NCBI GenBank assembly: GCA_037440765.1
Contig: JBBITL010000145.1
Span: forward strand, 1 to 6,563
Direction: 5' to 3'
DNA: 6,563 nucleotides
Origin: DTKY01 sp037440765
GTDB taxonomy: Bacteria > Acidobacteriota > Terriglobia > Bryobacterales > Bryobacteraceae
In this document: positions 1 through 6,463 of the stretch, piece after piece
Layout: each line of letters begins with the position of its first letter
How positions within the stretch are numbered: position 1 is the stretch's first letter
Made by a program: the position numbers and the translations under genes
Notes under the pieces: model-generated
Told to the model about the DNA's origin: nothing
What the model saw: only the letters and a program-made list of their open reading frames with translations
Databases searched by the model: none

Positions 1-268
1 CGAACACGTCCATGTCCATACCGATCGCCCGGTTACGTACGGCAAAGTAACTGAGTTGGCCCAGGAATTGTCCCGGACCGATCTCCAGCATGTCGAGGTC
101 TCGTAGCTCGATCCCCGCCCGCTCCTTCAGACGCGCCTCAACCTCGCGGGCATCCTCGATCGCGGCGCGGACACGATGCGAGACATCGCGGGAGTGTGCC
201 TGATAGAGACTGATTATCTCCCGTAGCACTGCGGCAAGGCCGCGAGATTCTGAGCTGTATGAACTCAT
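1..268 (-). CDS. Class I SAM-dependent methyltransferase, N-terminal part (runs off left edge)
   Basis: The reading frame opens at ATG 268-266 and stays open to the window edge, giving 89 codons with no stop. After about 58 mostly helical, charged residues comes the sequence LEIGPGQ (residues 61-67). This is the glycine-rich SAM-binding motif I of Rossmann-fold methyltransferases. About 16 residues later GMDMDV (83-88) fits the end of strand beta-2, whose acidic residue (D85 or D87) would bind the SAM ribose. The catalytic and substrate-binding parts lie outside the window, so the substrate is unknown. In this setting a sugar or glycolipid methyltransferase is the natural inference. The start codon shares one base with the stop of the deacetylase gene (TAATG), which argues for this start and for translational coupling. 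A GGAG lies about 14 bases upstream, which is a weak and distant ribosome binding site. Confidence 0.8.
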   Translation of the reverse strand, partial: MSSYSSESRGLAAVLREIISLYQAHSRDVSHRVRAAIEDAREVEARLKERAGIELRDLDMLEIGPGQFLGQLSYFAVRNRAIGMDMDVF

Positions 269-1119
269 TATGAAGGTCCAATCTCCACAGACGGAGCGGC
301 CTCGAGCGCCTCAGGATCGCCAGGAAGGCCGAACTCCGGGACACCGCCGCTCGGGCCTGCTGTCAGGTGGGCTGCACTCGCGGGGCACCCGGCCGCTTCC
401 CCCACCGGCAACACCGCGGCCCTGCTGGACACGGCCAGCTTCACTACCCGCTCAAACTCCCCTGGCCGGCACCCGAATGCGGACGGCGCCTCTGCCACAT
501 CGTGCGTGTAGAAGATCAGCCAGCCCTTCCGCTCCTCGTTCTCCCTCAACAGATGGTCAACCGCCGCCAAGGCACGGCTGCCGCTGTACAAAGCATTGGC
601 CCTCAACAAGTTCAGGTCCACCGGCGATTCGTTGACGCCCGGGATCACTCCCCGGCAGCTCGACACGAGCGCCCCAACCCTGCCCTTGGCACGCAGAGTC
701 GCGTGCCCGTAAGGGTAGGCAAAATGGTGTGGCTTGCCGTGGCCGGCAACCCGCTCCACCGCCTCCTTCCCCTTAATCACATCGGCCTCGAACCGCTCCA
801 GAGGCAGGCGCCGGCAAGAAACGTGCCCGAAGGTGTGACTCCCCAGCTCGTGCCCGTCCCGCAACAACTCGTACAGATCCTCTTCGCGGTATTGCCGCCC
901 CAGGGCGTCCACCTGGCCCATCAGCCCCGCGGCGGCGTAAAATGTGCCGCGCACTCCGTGGCTCTTCAGGATGGCGCCCCCGACCGCCAGCGCCGATCGC
1001 GGGAAATCGTCGAACGTGAACGACACTATCGGCCCCCGCTCGCCCAGCGGCAACTCGCGCCGGTCCAGCGCCTGAACGACCCCGGCGCGCATCCTGCCTA
1101 GGACTTGGCGCACAGACAT
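268..1119 (-). CDS. Polysaccharide deacetylase (NodB-homology, CE4 family), cytoplasmic type
   Basis: A 283-residue protein with the CE4/NodB signature in order. Motif 1 is TFDD (35-38), with D37 as presumed catalytic base and D38 as metal ligand. Motif 2 is SHTFGH (94-99), where H95 and H99 complete the metal site. Motif 3 is FAYPYG (133-138), and the last motif is FYTHDV (203-208) with H206. The domain ends with LPVGEA near 237-242, and a loose tail of about 40 residues follows. Family members remove N- or O-acetyl groups from sugars using a divalent metal. There is no signal peptide or membrane segment, so it probably acts in the cytoplasm on a nucleotide-linked or lipid-linked sugar, not on finished polymer. 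The start at 1119 overlaps the FkbH-type gene by 22 bases. A second ATG at 1092-1090, five bases after that gene's TAG and directly preceded by AGGCAGG, would give 274 residues and keep the whole domain. The precise substrate is unknown. Confidence 0.88.
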   Translation of the reverse strand: MSVRQVLGRMRAGVVQALDRRELPLGERGPIVSFTFDDFPRSALAVGGAILKSHGVRGTFYAAAGLMGQVDALGRQYREEDLYELLRDGHELGSHTFGHVSCRRLPLERFEADVIKGKEAVERVAGHGKPHHFAYPYGHATLRAKGRVGALVSSCRGVIPGVNESPVDLNLLRANALYSGSRALAAVDHLLRENEERKGWLIFYTHDVAEAPSAFGCRPGEFERVVKLAVSSRAAVLPVGEAAGCPASAAHLTAGPSGGVPEFGLPGDPEALEAAPSVEIGPS

Positions 1120-2936
1120 GGACGCGCTGTTGCTCTCAGGGACGGGTCCTCCACGATCCGGATGATCCCGTCGTCCGGGATCGTGCTCCCGCGCCGGAAC
1201 AAGAGCGACGTGACCCCGCCGCGCTCTCCGCTCTTCTCCATCCCGATGTCCTGAAACACTTTACCGGAGGCGGCGTTCCGTTCGGTTTCGCGGTAGCCGG
1301 CCCAGAAGCCCTCGGGAGCGGCTTCAAGATACCTCCGAAGCAGGTAGCTCAGAAACGCGTGCTCCACGCGCTTGGCCTGCACCCGGCAACTGAACATCAG
1401 GTCCGTCATCCGCGGCTCGCGCGAGTCCACCACCGAGAAACCCACGATCCCGTAGCTTCCGAAACGGTCGCGGCAGTGGATTACGAAGGTATCCAGGTGC
1501 GGTGTGTCGGCGATTTGCTCAAGCAGCATGCGTTCGTACCGGTTGCCGGAGAAGTTCATCTGGTTCGTCCGCTGGGTCAGTTCGTGAACGCGCTCGATAT
1601 TGGCTGGCGACAGGGACTCGATTCGCAGCTCGATGTTGCAGTCGCGCAGGAAAGCGAAGTAGTCGCCATGGAAACTCTCGGCCGCCTGCTCTCGAACGGC
1701 CGCCTCCCGATACATCTTGCGGCGTCCCGCGCTCTCCTCCGTCGCCGGCGCCCGGCATTCTTCCATTTCAGGAAGCTCCATGTACCGCCCCGCTTCGAGC
1801 ACCCTCGCCTCCGGGCACGCTGACCGCACCTGAGCCAGCTCGAATTCCGAGTCATCCACCAGCATCAGCGTATCGATGCCGATGTTCAGCTTGTGCGCGA
1901 TGGTCTTCAGTGCCTCGCTCTTGGGGCCCCAGGAGATCTGGGGATGCAGGAAGTACTCGTCCAGGGAATGGCGCTTGAGAACTGCCACGGCCTCGGCCGG
2001 GTCGTTCTTGCTGGCGATGGAATGCAGGATCCCCCGGCGGTCCAGCTCCTGGAGGATATCCGCTATCCCTGGCTTCAGGACCAGTTTCTCTGCGCCGTCC
2101 TCCACCAGGATCCCGTCCCACAGGGTGTTGTCCAGGTCCCAAACGATGCACTTCACGGGCCGCTTGCCCCGCCCCGCCGGGACGGGCTTCGTACGGCTCC
2201 TCACGAAATCGATCAGCCCGAAGACCAGCGCCGTGTCATCGTCGATGTCGTTGGGGACGAGCTCGGCGCTGAAACTGGCCTCCAGATCGAAGACCCGCGC
2301 AATCTGTTCGGCCGGGATCAATTCGCGGTGAAAACCCGGCTTCACGTGGATCAGCTTCTGGTAGGGAGCCACGCCGTCTCCGCCGGAGGCGCGCAGGGTC
2401 AGGGAGAGATCGACGGCCTGCTCGCCGGGGTTGTAACACTCGACCACGAACCTGTCCACGCCCTCTGAAGACGCCCTCCGGCGGGCGGCGGCTCGCTTCT
2501 TCCAGCTATACCGCTTGGCGATGGCGAAAGCACGCACGGGTCCGGGAAGGGGCAGACGGTTGAGCGCCGAGCCGATTCTCTGGTCGCGCCGCTCTCTCAG
2601 GTCGGCTTGCTCCAGGCCGAACAGGCGCAGGTTGCCAGGGGCCCACAGTTTTCCCCAGCGTTTGAACCGGATCCTGAGCAGATAGGAGTTCACAGCCCCG
2701 GGGCAGTCCAGCCGGACCATGCCGTCTACGAACCTCCGGCACCGGCCGTCCGGGCGTGGCCTGTAGAGATCACAGGTGCTGTAGCAGGTAGGCCAGACAC
2801 ACTCCGTGCAGTGCTCCCCCCACGGGAGCAGCGTCCTGGCGTCCACCGCTTCGCGGAACCGGCGAAACTCCTCCACCACCGCGGAGGGAATTCCGCTAAG
2901 CGGTTCGACCCGGCTGTTGGCTTCCGTCTCGTACAT
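1098..2936 (-). CDS. FkbH-like HAD-IIIC family protein with cysteine-rich N-terminus and C-terminal GNAT-like domain
   Basis: A 612-residue protein counted from ATG 2936; a GTG two codons earlier at 2942 is also possible, and in-frame GTGs at 2879/2876 would avoid the overlap. Neither of the first two sites has a clear ribosome binding site. Residues about 40-80 form a cysteine-rich segment with C43, C46, C51, C55, C66 and C78. Residues about 160-247 look like a beta-sandwich. The HAD core follows: motif I VWDLDNTLW with D267 and D269, motif II SKND (S309), motif III K339 in GPKSE, and motif IV VDD (D361, D362). From about 430 the C-terminal domain is typical of FkbH proteins, including TNQMNFSGNRY (457-467), and resembles the GNAT fold. 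Classical FkbH proteins move a glyceryl unit from 1,3-bisphosphoglycerate to an acyl carrier protein. No carrier protein is in the window, so the substrate here is open. The last 30 residues look unstructured. The gene starts inside the epimerase gene and ends inside the deacetylase gene. Confidence 0.85.
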   Translation of the reverse strand: MYETEANSRVEPLSGIPSAVVEEFRRFREAVDARTLLPWGEHCTECVWPTCYSTCDLYRPRPDGRCRRFVDGMVRLDCPGAVNSYLLRIRFKRWGKLWAPGNLRLFGLEQADLRERRDQRIGSALNRLPLPGPVRAFAIAKRYSWKKRAAARRRASSEGVDRFVVECYNPGEQAVDLSLTLRASGGDGVAPYQKLIHVKPGFHRELIPAEQIARVFDLEASFSAELVPNDIDDDTALVFGLIDFVRSRTKPVPAGRGKRPVKCIVWDLDNTLWDGILVEDGAEKLVLKPGIADILQELDRRGILHSIASKNDPAEAVAVLKRHSLDEYFLHPQISWGPKSEALKTIAHKLNIGIDTLMLVDDSEFELAQVRSACPEARVLEAGRYMELPEMEECRAPATEESAGRRKMYREAAVREQAAESFHGDYFAFLRDCNIELRIESLSPANIERVHELTQRTNQMNFSGNRYERMLLEQIADTPHLDTFVIHCRDRFGSYGIVGFSVVDSREPRMTDLMFSCRVQAKRVEHAFLSYLLRRYLEAAPEGFWAGYRETERNAASGKVFQDIGMEKSGERGGVTSLLFRRGSTIPDDGIIRIVEDPSLRATARPCLCAKS

Positions 2937-4122
2937 AGTCACGCAGACCGGCGCTGCCGCCCCGGCTCCGGAGAATCACCTCCAGGACCCGCGCCGCGCT
3001 CTTTCCGTCCCACCCGCTGGGGATTGTACCCGCGCCCCCTCGTCTGAGCTGATTCCGCACGGCCGCGCGGATGCCTTGTGAGCGCACCCCGGCGACTACA
3101 TTCGACCCTGCTGTTACCGTTACGGGCCGTTCAGTGTTCTCCCGAACGGTGACACACGGAACATGGAGGCAGGTGGTCTCCTCCTGGATCCCCCCCGAGT
3201 CGGTGACAACCAGCCTGGCGTTCTTCATCAGACACAGAAAATCCAGGTAGCCCAACGGCTCGATCATGCGAATCACGCCTGGCGTGCCGGCCCCGAACCG
3301 CTGCTCGAGACCGAATTCCTGCACGCGCTTCCGGGTGCGGGGATGCGCCGGGAAGACCACAGGCACTTCTCTTGCCAGCTCCTCGAGGCCGTCCAGGATG
3401 TTTGTGAACGCATCTCGCCTGTCGACGTTCGAAGGCCGGTGGAGCGTCAGCAGGGCGTAAGGCGCGGCGCTTTCCCCATCGGCGCCGTTCCGAAGAGCCA
3501 GATCATCGAGGATCCTCGACTTGTCCGCCCTGTCCTTACAGGCCAGCAGGGAGTCGATCATGGTGTTGCCCACGAGGTGCACTCTGTCTGCGTGGAACCC
3601 TTCGCGGGCCAGGTTGCGCAGGCCGCTCGCCTCGGTCACGAACAGCAGGTCCGAGACCTGGTCCGTGAGAATCCGGTTGACCTCCTCCGGCATCGTTCGA
3701 TCGAAGGACCTCAGGCCGGCCTCCACGTGGGCGATGACCGGCCGCCTCCCGGCAGGGTCAATGGAGATCTTGGCTGCCACCAGAGCGCATGCCAGGGTCG
3801 AGTTCACGTCGCCCACCACGATTAGGACGTCCGGCTGTTCCTGAAGCAGGACCCCCTCGAACTTCGACATGATCTCGGCCGTCTGCGCGGCGTGTGACCC
3901 GGAGCCGGCGCCCAGATGCACGTCGGGTTTGGGAAGTCCCAGGTCGGCGAAGAACGTCTCCGACATCAGTTGATCGTAGTGCTGCCCGGTGTGCACCAGG
4001 ACGTGGCGGATGACCTCGGAGGGGCTCCCAGACGCACGCTCGTTGTGTGTTTGGATCGCAGAGATTATGGGGGCAGCCTTCATGAAATTCGGTCGCGCCC
4101 CCACGACAGTCATCACCTTCAT
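2896..4122 (-). CDS. wecB: UDP-N-acetylglucosamine 2-epimerase (WecB-type)
   Basis: A 408-residue GT-B-fold enzyme. Family members interconvert UDP-GlcNAc and UDP-ManNAc, or the hydrolysing type releases ManNAc. The N-terminus MKVMTVVGARPNFMK carries the GxRP loop. HTGQHYD (44-50), VGDVNST with D105, HVEAG with E134, PEE with E146, LHRPSN with H228, DSGGIQEE (308-315) and the UDP-binding ENTERP (328-333) follow in the standard order. D105, E134, E146 and H228 match by position the catalytic D95, E117, E131 and H213 known for Escherichia coli WecB. The usual HRREN motif is HRPSN here, a variant known in a branch of the family. The protein is about 30 residues longer than typical because of a low-complexity tail after about 385, the part that overlaps the next gene. 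The start lies 15 bases after the upstream stop, with only a weak GGGCAG ahead of it. It probably supplies ManNAc-type precursor. The gene symbol is by family; the product may belong to another HexNAc pathway. Confidence 0.92.
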   Translation of the reverse strand: MKVMTVVGARPNFMKAAPIISAIQTHNERASGSPSEVIRHVLVHTGQHYDQLMSETFFADLGLPKPDVHLGAGSGSHAAQTAEIMSKFEGVLLQEQPDVLIVVGDVNSTLACALVAAKISIDPAGRRPVIAHVEAGLRSFDRTMPEEVNRILTDQVSDLLFVTEASGLRNLAREGFHADRVHLVGNTMIDSLLACKDRADKSRILDDLALRNGADGESAAPYALLTLHRPSNVDRRDAFTNILDGLEELAREVPVVFPAHPRTRKRVQEFGLEQRFGAGTPGVIRMIEPLGYLDFLCLMKNARLVVTDSGGIQEETTCLHVPCVTVRENTERPVTVTAGSNVVAGVRSQGIRAAVRNQLRRGGAGTIPSGWDGKSAARVLEVILRSRGGSAGLRDYVRDGSQQPGRTA

Positions 4123-4137
4123 GGCGTTCTGCCCGAT

Positions 4138-5256
4138 CTACTCGCTGTCCATCCCGGCCAGCGCATAGAGCAGCCAGCCGAGCTCGTACGGGCGGCATTC
4201 GAACCGTACCGCCAGCCCCGTGCTGAACCCCGCCGCGCCGGCGGGGCTAAGGAGATGTGCTGCTTCGCGCAGGCGCCTCCCCCAGCCCTTGAGGTATACG
4301 CACCTCCAGATGATCCTGGAGGCGGTGTCCACCATGTTCAGGCCGATCTCATTGTCCGCGTGCAACCAGGCCAGCCCCTTCGAGACTGACTCGCTATAGT
4401 CCCGGCCGGCAGCCTCACCCAGGGCGAGCAGCGCCATCGGCGCCATGCCATGCTGGTGAACGGAGTACACCGGGTACTGCTGAAACACCTTGCCGCTTGT
4501 CGCGCTGTAGTGCCACCACCACTGTCCCCTGGAGCCCTGAAGGTCGCAGATGGCGTCCGCGCAGGTGCGCGCCATCTCCAGGGCAGCCGGGGCCTCGAAC
4601 GCCACGGCGAAACGAGTCAAGGCGTAGATGGGATACACCTGGTCGGCGAAGCTGCCGATGCGGCCCCTCAGGACGCCGGCGACGCTGCCGCGGGCCGCCT
4701 GGTGGCCGAAGATCCCATGCCTTCCTTGGTTGCATCGGAGCAGTTCGAAGGCGCCTTCGGCGAGGCTGCGGAACTCGCTTCTCCTTGCCGGCGCCGTCAT
4801 CGCAGCGTAAGAAAGACCCGTGAGGAACCATGCCAGCTCCATGGTTCTCCGCTCACGAGCGTCTTGAAACCGCGACAGGGCCGATTCCAGCCGGAGGCTG
4901 GAGCATAGGCCGGGAAGCCGTTCCGGGGCGGCCTTCGCGGCCAGCCAGAGCAGCAAGCCCGCGTCACCCATATTGTCTGCCCAAGCGTGGCTTGTCAGGA
5001 GTGCGTCCACAGCCGGGCCAGTCTCCACCGGAGAACGTCCGCCGGCGGCTTCCCATCGTTGCAGCCCGAGCAGGGACATGGCGCCGTACCGCGGTGAGCT
5101 GCCCTCCCCGGCCAGCCCCTCCGGCGTCAATCTCAGCCGGAAGCAGAACAACTGGGTTTCAGGATCGAACATCGGCGCCAGACCGGCGGCCGCCACGGCT
5201 GTAAGTTCTGCGACATTCCGCCGCGTCGCATGCGACAGGCCTGCCTGGGTTCTCAT
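4138..5256 (-). CDS. Uncharacterised helical protein, probable alpha/alpha toroid, of polysaccharide loci
   Basis: A 372-residue protein without signal peptide or obvious membrane segments. Regularly spaced aromatic and alanine/leucine-rich helices recur, for example GDAGLLLWLAAK (97-108), MELAWFLTGLSYAA (139-152), QVYPIYALTRFAVAF (206-220), HGMAPMALLALGEA (269-282) and PYELGWLLYALAG (356-368). This periodicity suggests an alpha/alpha toroid like that of six-hairpin glycosidases or epimerases. The most distinctive segment is QWWWHY (245-250) followed by YPVYSVHQHGMAP (261-273), whose aromatics and histidines could line a sugar-binding cleft. From memory, relatives occur in exopolysaccharide clusters and are sometimes labelled delta-aminolevulinic acid dehydratase; no dehydratase motif is seen here and I do not adopt that name. 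The frame extends upstream to 5640, but ATG 5256 is chosen because it forms an ATGA overlap with the DUF354 gene stop. AGGAGG stands 16 bases before it, further than usual. The function is unknown. Confidence 0.8.
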   Translation of the reverse strand: MRTQAGLSHATRRNVAELTAVAAAGLAPMFDPETQLFCFRLRLTPEGLAGEGSSPRYGAMSLLGLQRWEAAGGRSPVETGPAVDALLTSHAWADNMGDAGLLLWLAAKAAPERLPGLCSSLRLESALSRFQDARERRTMELAWFLTGLSYAAMTAPARRSEFRSLAEGAFELLRCNQGRHGIFGHQAARGSVAGVLRGRIGSFADQVYPIYALTRFAVAFEAPAALEMARTCADAICDLQGSRGQWWWHYSATSGKVFQQYPVYSVHQHGMAPMALLALGEAAGRDYSESVSKGLAWLHADNEIGLNMVDTASRIIWRCVYLKGWGRRLREAAHLLSPAGAAGFSTGLAVRFECRPYELGWLLYALAGMDSE

Positions 5257-6335
5257 CGCCGTCCGCACAGCGCCTCCTGGCGGCTGTTGCCTGCCGGCTG
5301 TTCCACTATTCCCACGACATGGTCCACGATCGCTTGCAGCGCGCCTCTGGCCTCGCCTGGGGCGAAGGCCTGTCTGCCGTTGTTCCGGCGCACTACCAGC
5401 TTGGTTCGCACGTCTTCCACGCTCTCCAGAAGGACCAGCCGGCGGCAGCTCGCCAGGTGTCGGTCGACTGCCCCGGTCGTGCCTCGGAACACGCTGTAAA
5501 CCGGGACATTCAGCGCCGCGGCTTCGCGGTTCATCGTGCCGCCGCCGCTGATCACCAGGTCGGAGTGCCAGATCAGATTCAGACCGTTGATAGCGCCTTC
5601 GGGGATGATAATGCGGCCGCTGGAGCACATCTCCGGCCACCGGCTCCGGATCGAAGCCGCCTGTCTGGCGTTGCGTGGCAGCATGACGATCCTGACACCG
5701 GGCGTGCGGTCGAGAACTTCGACCGCGGCCCGGAACAGCGTGTCGCTCTCGGGGTTGTAGTAGTGGGCCTCGTCGGCCGGGGGGCGCGCCGTCACCAGCA
5801 GGGTGTTCTCGTCCAGCCCGAGTTCGGCCCGAATGCGGGGGTCAGGCCGGAAATTCGGCACATAGACGTCCTCCTTGATCCCGGGATAGCGAAGGACCGT
5901 TTGCTTGCCGGCCGCGATGGCTGAATCGGGAATCACTTCGGGGACTATTACCCAGGTTGGCCTCAGCAACGGAATTGAGCCGGCGTGCTCGTAGTCGGCG
6001 ATGAGGGCGCACGGAATACCCAAAGCGGCAGAGACAATCAACTGCGAGCGTGACCCGTGTGACAGCGACAGGGCGGGCCTTTCCCCCAGCGCCACGGGTA
6101 GGAGCTGGAAGGCTCGAATCATGAGACCTAAGCCTTTAAGCAGCTTATGCTTCCCGTAGTGCCGGCCGACCCTCTTGTACTTCACGCGGAACAAGTCCGC
6201 GAGGCCGCAAACCTGAAAACAGTCGCGCGCCGTGATCACCAGGGAGTAGCCGCGCCGCTCAAGCTGCTCCATGATGGGCACGAAAAAGGGGACGTGAGGC
6301 GAATTGTCCAGATCAATCCAGATCTTTTTGTGCAT
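5253..6335 (-). CDS. DUF354 family protein (GT-B-like, probable glycosyltransferase-type enzyme)
   Basis: A 360-residue protein opening with KIWIDLDNSPHVPFF (4-18), the hallmark N-terminus of DUF354. The next parts fit two Rossmann-like halves: SHGSRSQL (92-99) and ADYEH (113-117) in the first, and VTARPPADEAHYY (181-193), VMLPRN (217-222) and SGGGTMNREAA (263-273) in the second. The glycine-rich SGGGTMxRE region sits where GT-B enzymes bind the nucleotide-sugar donor. DUF354 proteins are found in bacterial and archaeal polysaccharide loci but have no firmly assigned reaction, so glycosyltransferase activity is inference from fold. No signal peptide or membrane helix is seen, so it is presumably cytosolic or peripheral. 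ATG 6335 is preferred over the adjacent GTG at 6338 because GGGGA lies seven bases before it. The gene follows the aminotransferase after 118 bases and overlaps the next gene by ATGA. Confidence 0.87.
   Translation of the reverse strand: MHKKIWIDLDNSPHVPFFVPIMEQLERRGYSLVITARDCFQVCGLADLFRVKYKRVGRHYGKHKLLKGLGLMIRAFQLLPVALGERPALSLSHGSRSQLIVSAALGIPCALIADYEHAGSIPLLRPTWVIVPEVIPDSAIAAGKQTVLRYPGIKEDVYVPNFRPDPRIRAELGLDENTLLVTARPPADEAHYYNPESDTLFRAAVEVLDRTPGVRIVMLPRNARQAASIRSRWPEMCSSGRIIIPEGAINGLNLIWHSDLVISGGGTMNREAAALNVPVYSVFRGTTGAVDRHLASCRRLVLLESVEDVRTKLVVRRNNGRQAFAPGEARGALQAIVDHVVGIVEQPAGNSRQEALCGRR
5273..5278 (-). promoter_or_regulatory. Candidate Shine-Dalgarno AGGAGG before the toroid gene
   Basis: This is a full AGGAGG consensus inside the end of the DUF354 gene. 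It lies 16 bases before ATG 5256, longer than the usual 5-10. It may still recruit ribosomes for the gene that starts at the ATGA joint, together with re-initiation by ribosomes finishing DUF354. Confidence 0.35.
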
Positions 6336-6338
6336 CAC

Positions 6339-6453
6339 GGAGTCCCCGGGGCTATTTCACCCGCGTCATGAGTGGCTTGTCGCCGGCGACGATGAGAGTA
6401 GGCGGGCTGACTGCGGTTGGCGCCTGCTGCTGAATGGCCCGACGCGGCCTCTG
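6339..6453 (-). other. Spacer between aminotransferase and DUF354 genes
   Basis: This is the only non-coding stretch of any size in the window. It is GC-rich and holds the distal arm of the hairpin at the aminotransferase stop, a CCCCGGGG palindrome (6344-6351) and the GGGGA ribosome binding site for the DUF354 gene. No convincing -35/-10 promoter pair is visible in either direction, and the only in-frame start there (MTRVK then stop) is too short to call. The two genes may share a transcript, or a non-standard promoter may lie here. Confidence 0.5.
6343..6347 (-). promoter_or_regulatory. Ribosome binding site of the DUF354 gene
   Basis: GGGGA on the minus strand ends seven bases before ATG 6335. 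This is good Shine-Dalgarno spacing and decides for that ATG over the GTG directly upstream, which would have only four bases of spacing. Confidence 0.55.
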
Positions 6454-6463
6454 TCAGGCCGCG
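6443..6463 (-). other. Perfect 8-bp hairpin at the aminotransferase stop codon
   Basis: On the minus strand CGCGGCCT and AGGCCGCG are perfect inverted repeats separated by GACAG. The stop codon sits in the top of the stem and the loop. There is no run of T after the stem on either strand, so this is not a classical Rho-independent terminator. It could be a transcript-stabilising or attenuating stem-loop between the two genes, or chance in GC-rich DNA. Confidence 0.4.

Noticed and set aside
138..344. Minus-strand open frame of 68 codons across the deacetylase/methyltransferase joint
   Set aside because: It is out of frame with both real genes and Arg/Ser/Leu-rich without motif; the methyltransferase frame with LEIGPGQ explains the stretch.
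367..1101. Plus-strand open frame of 244 codons opposite the deacetylase
   Set aside because: It is antisense to a gene with intact catalytic motifs, its translation matches no family I know and is rich in P, R, H and Q, as expected of a GC-rich shadow.
1893..2468. Plus-strand open frame of 191 codons opposite the HAD domain
   Set aside because: It mirrors the well-supported FkbH-type gene and has no recognisable domain; long antisense frames are common at this GC content.
2700..2810. Iron-sulfur radical-SAM motif in the cysteine-rich part of the FkbH-type protein
   Set aside because: The spacing is C-x2-C-x4-C-x3-C, not CxxxCxxC, and no SAM-barrel sequence follows; only a generic metal-binding possibility remains.
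3163..3825. Plus-strand open frame of 220 codons opposite the epimerase
   Set aside because: It lies wholly antisense to the conserved epimerase core and has no independent evidence.
5257..5640. Upstream extension of the toroid protein to a 500-residue form
   Set aside because: The added 128 residues lie in another frame of the DUF354 gene, are low-complexity and Arg/Pro/Gly-rich, and the ATGA joint gives a natural start at 5256.
6443..6463. Rho-independent terminator
   Set aside because: The stem is convincing but no T-run follows it on either strand, so it was recorded only as a hairpin.
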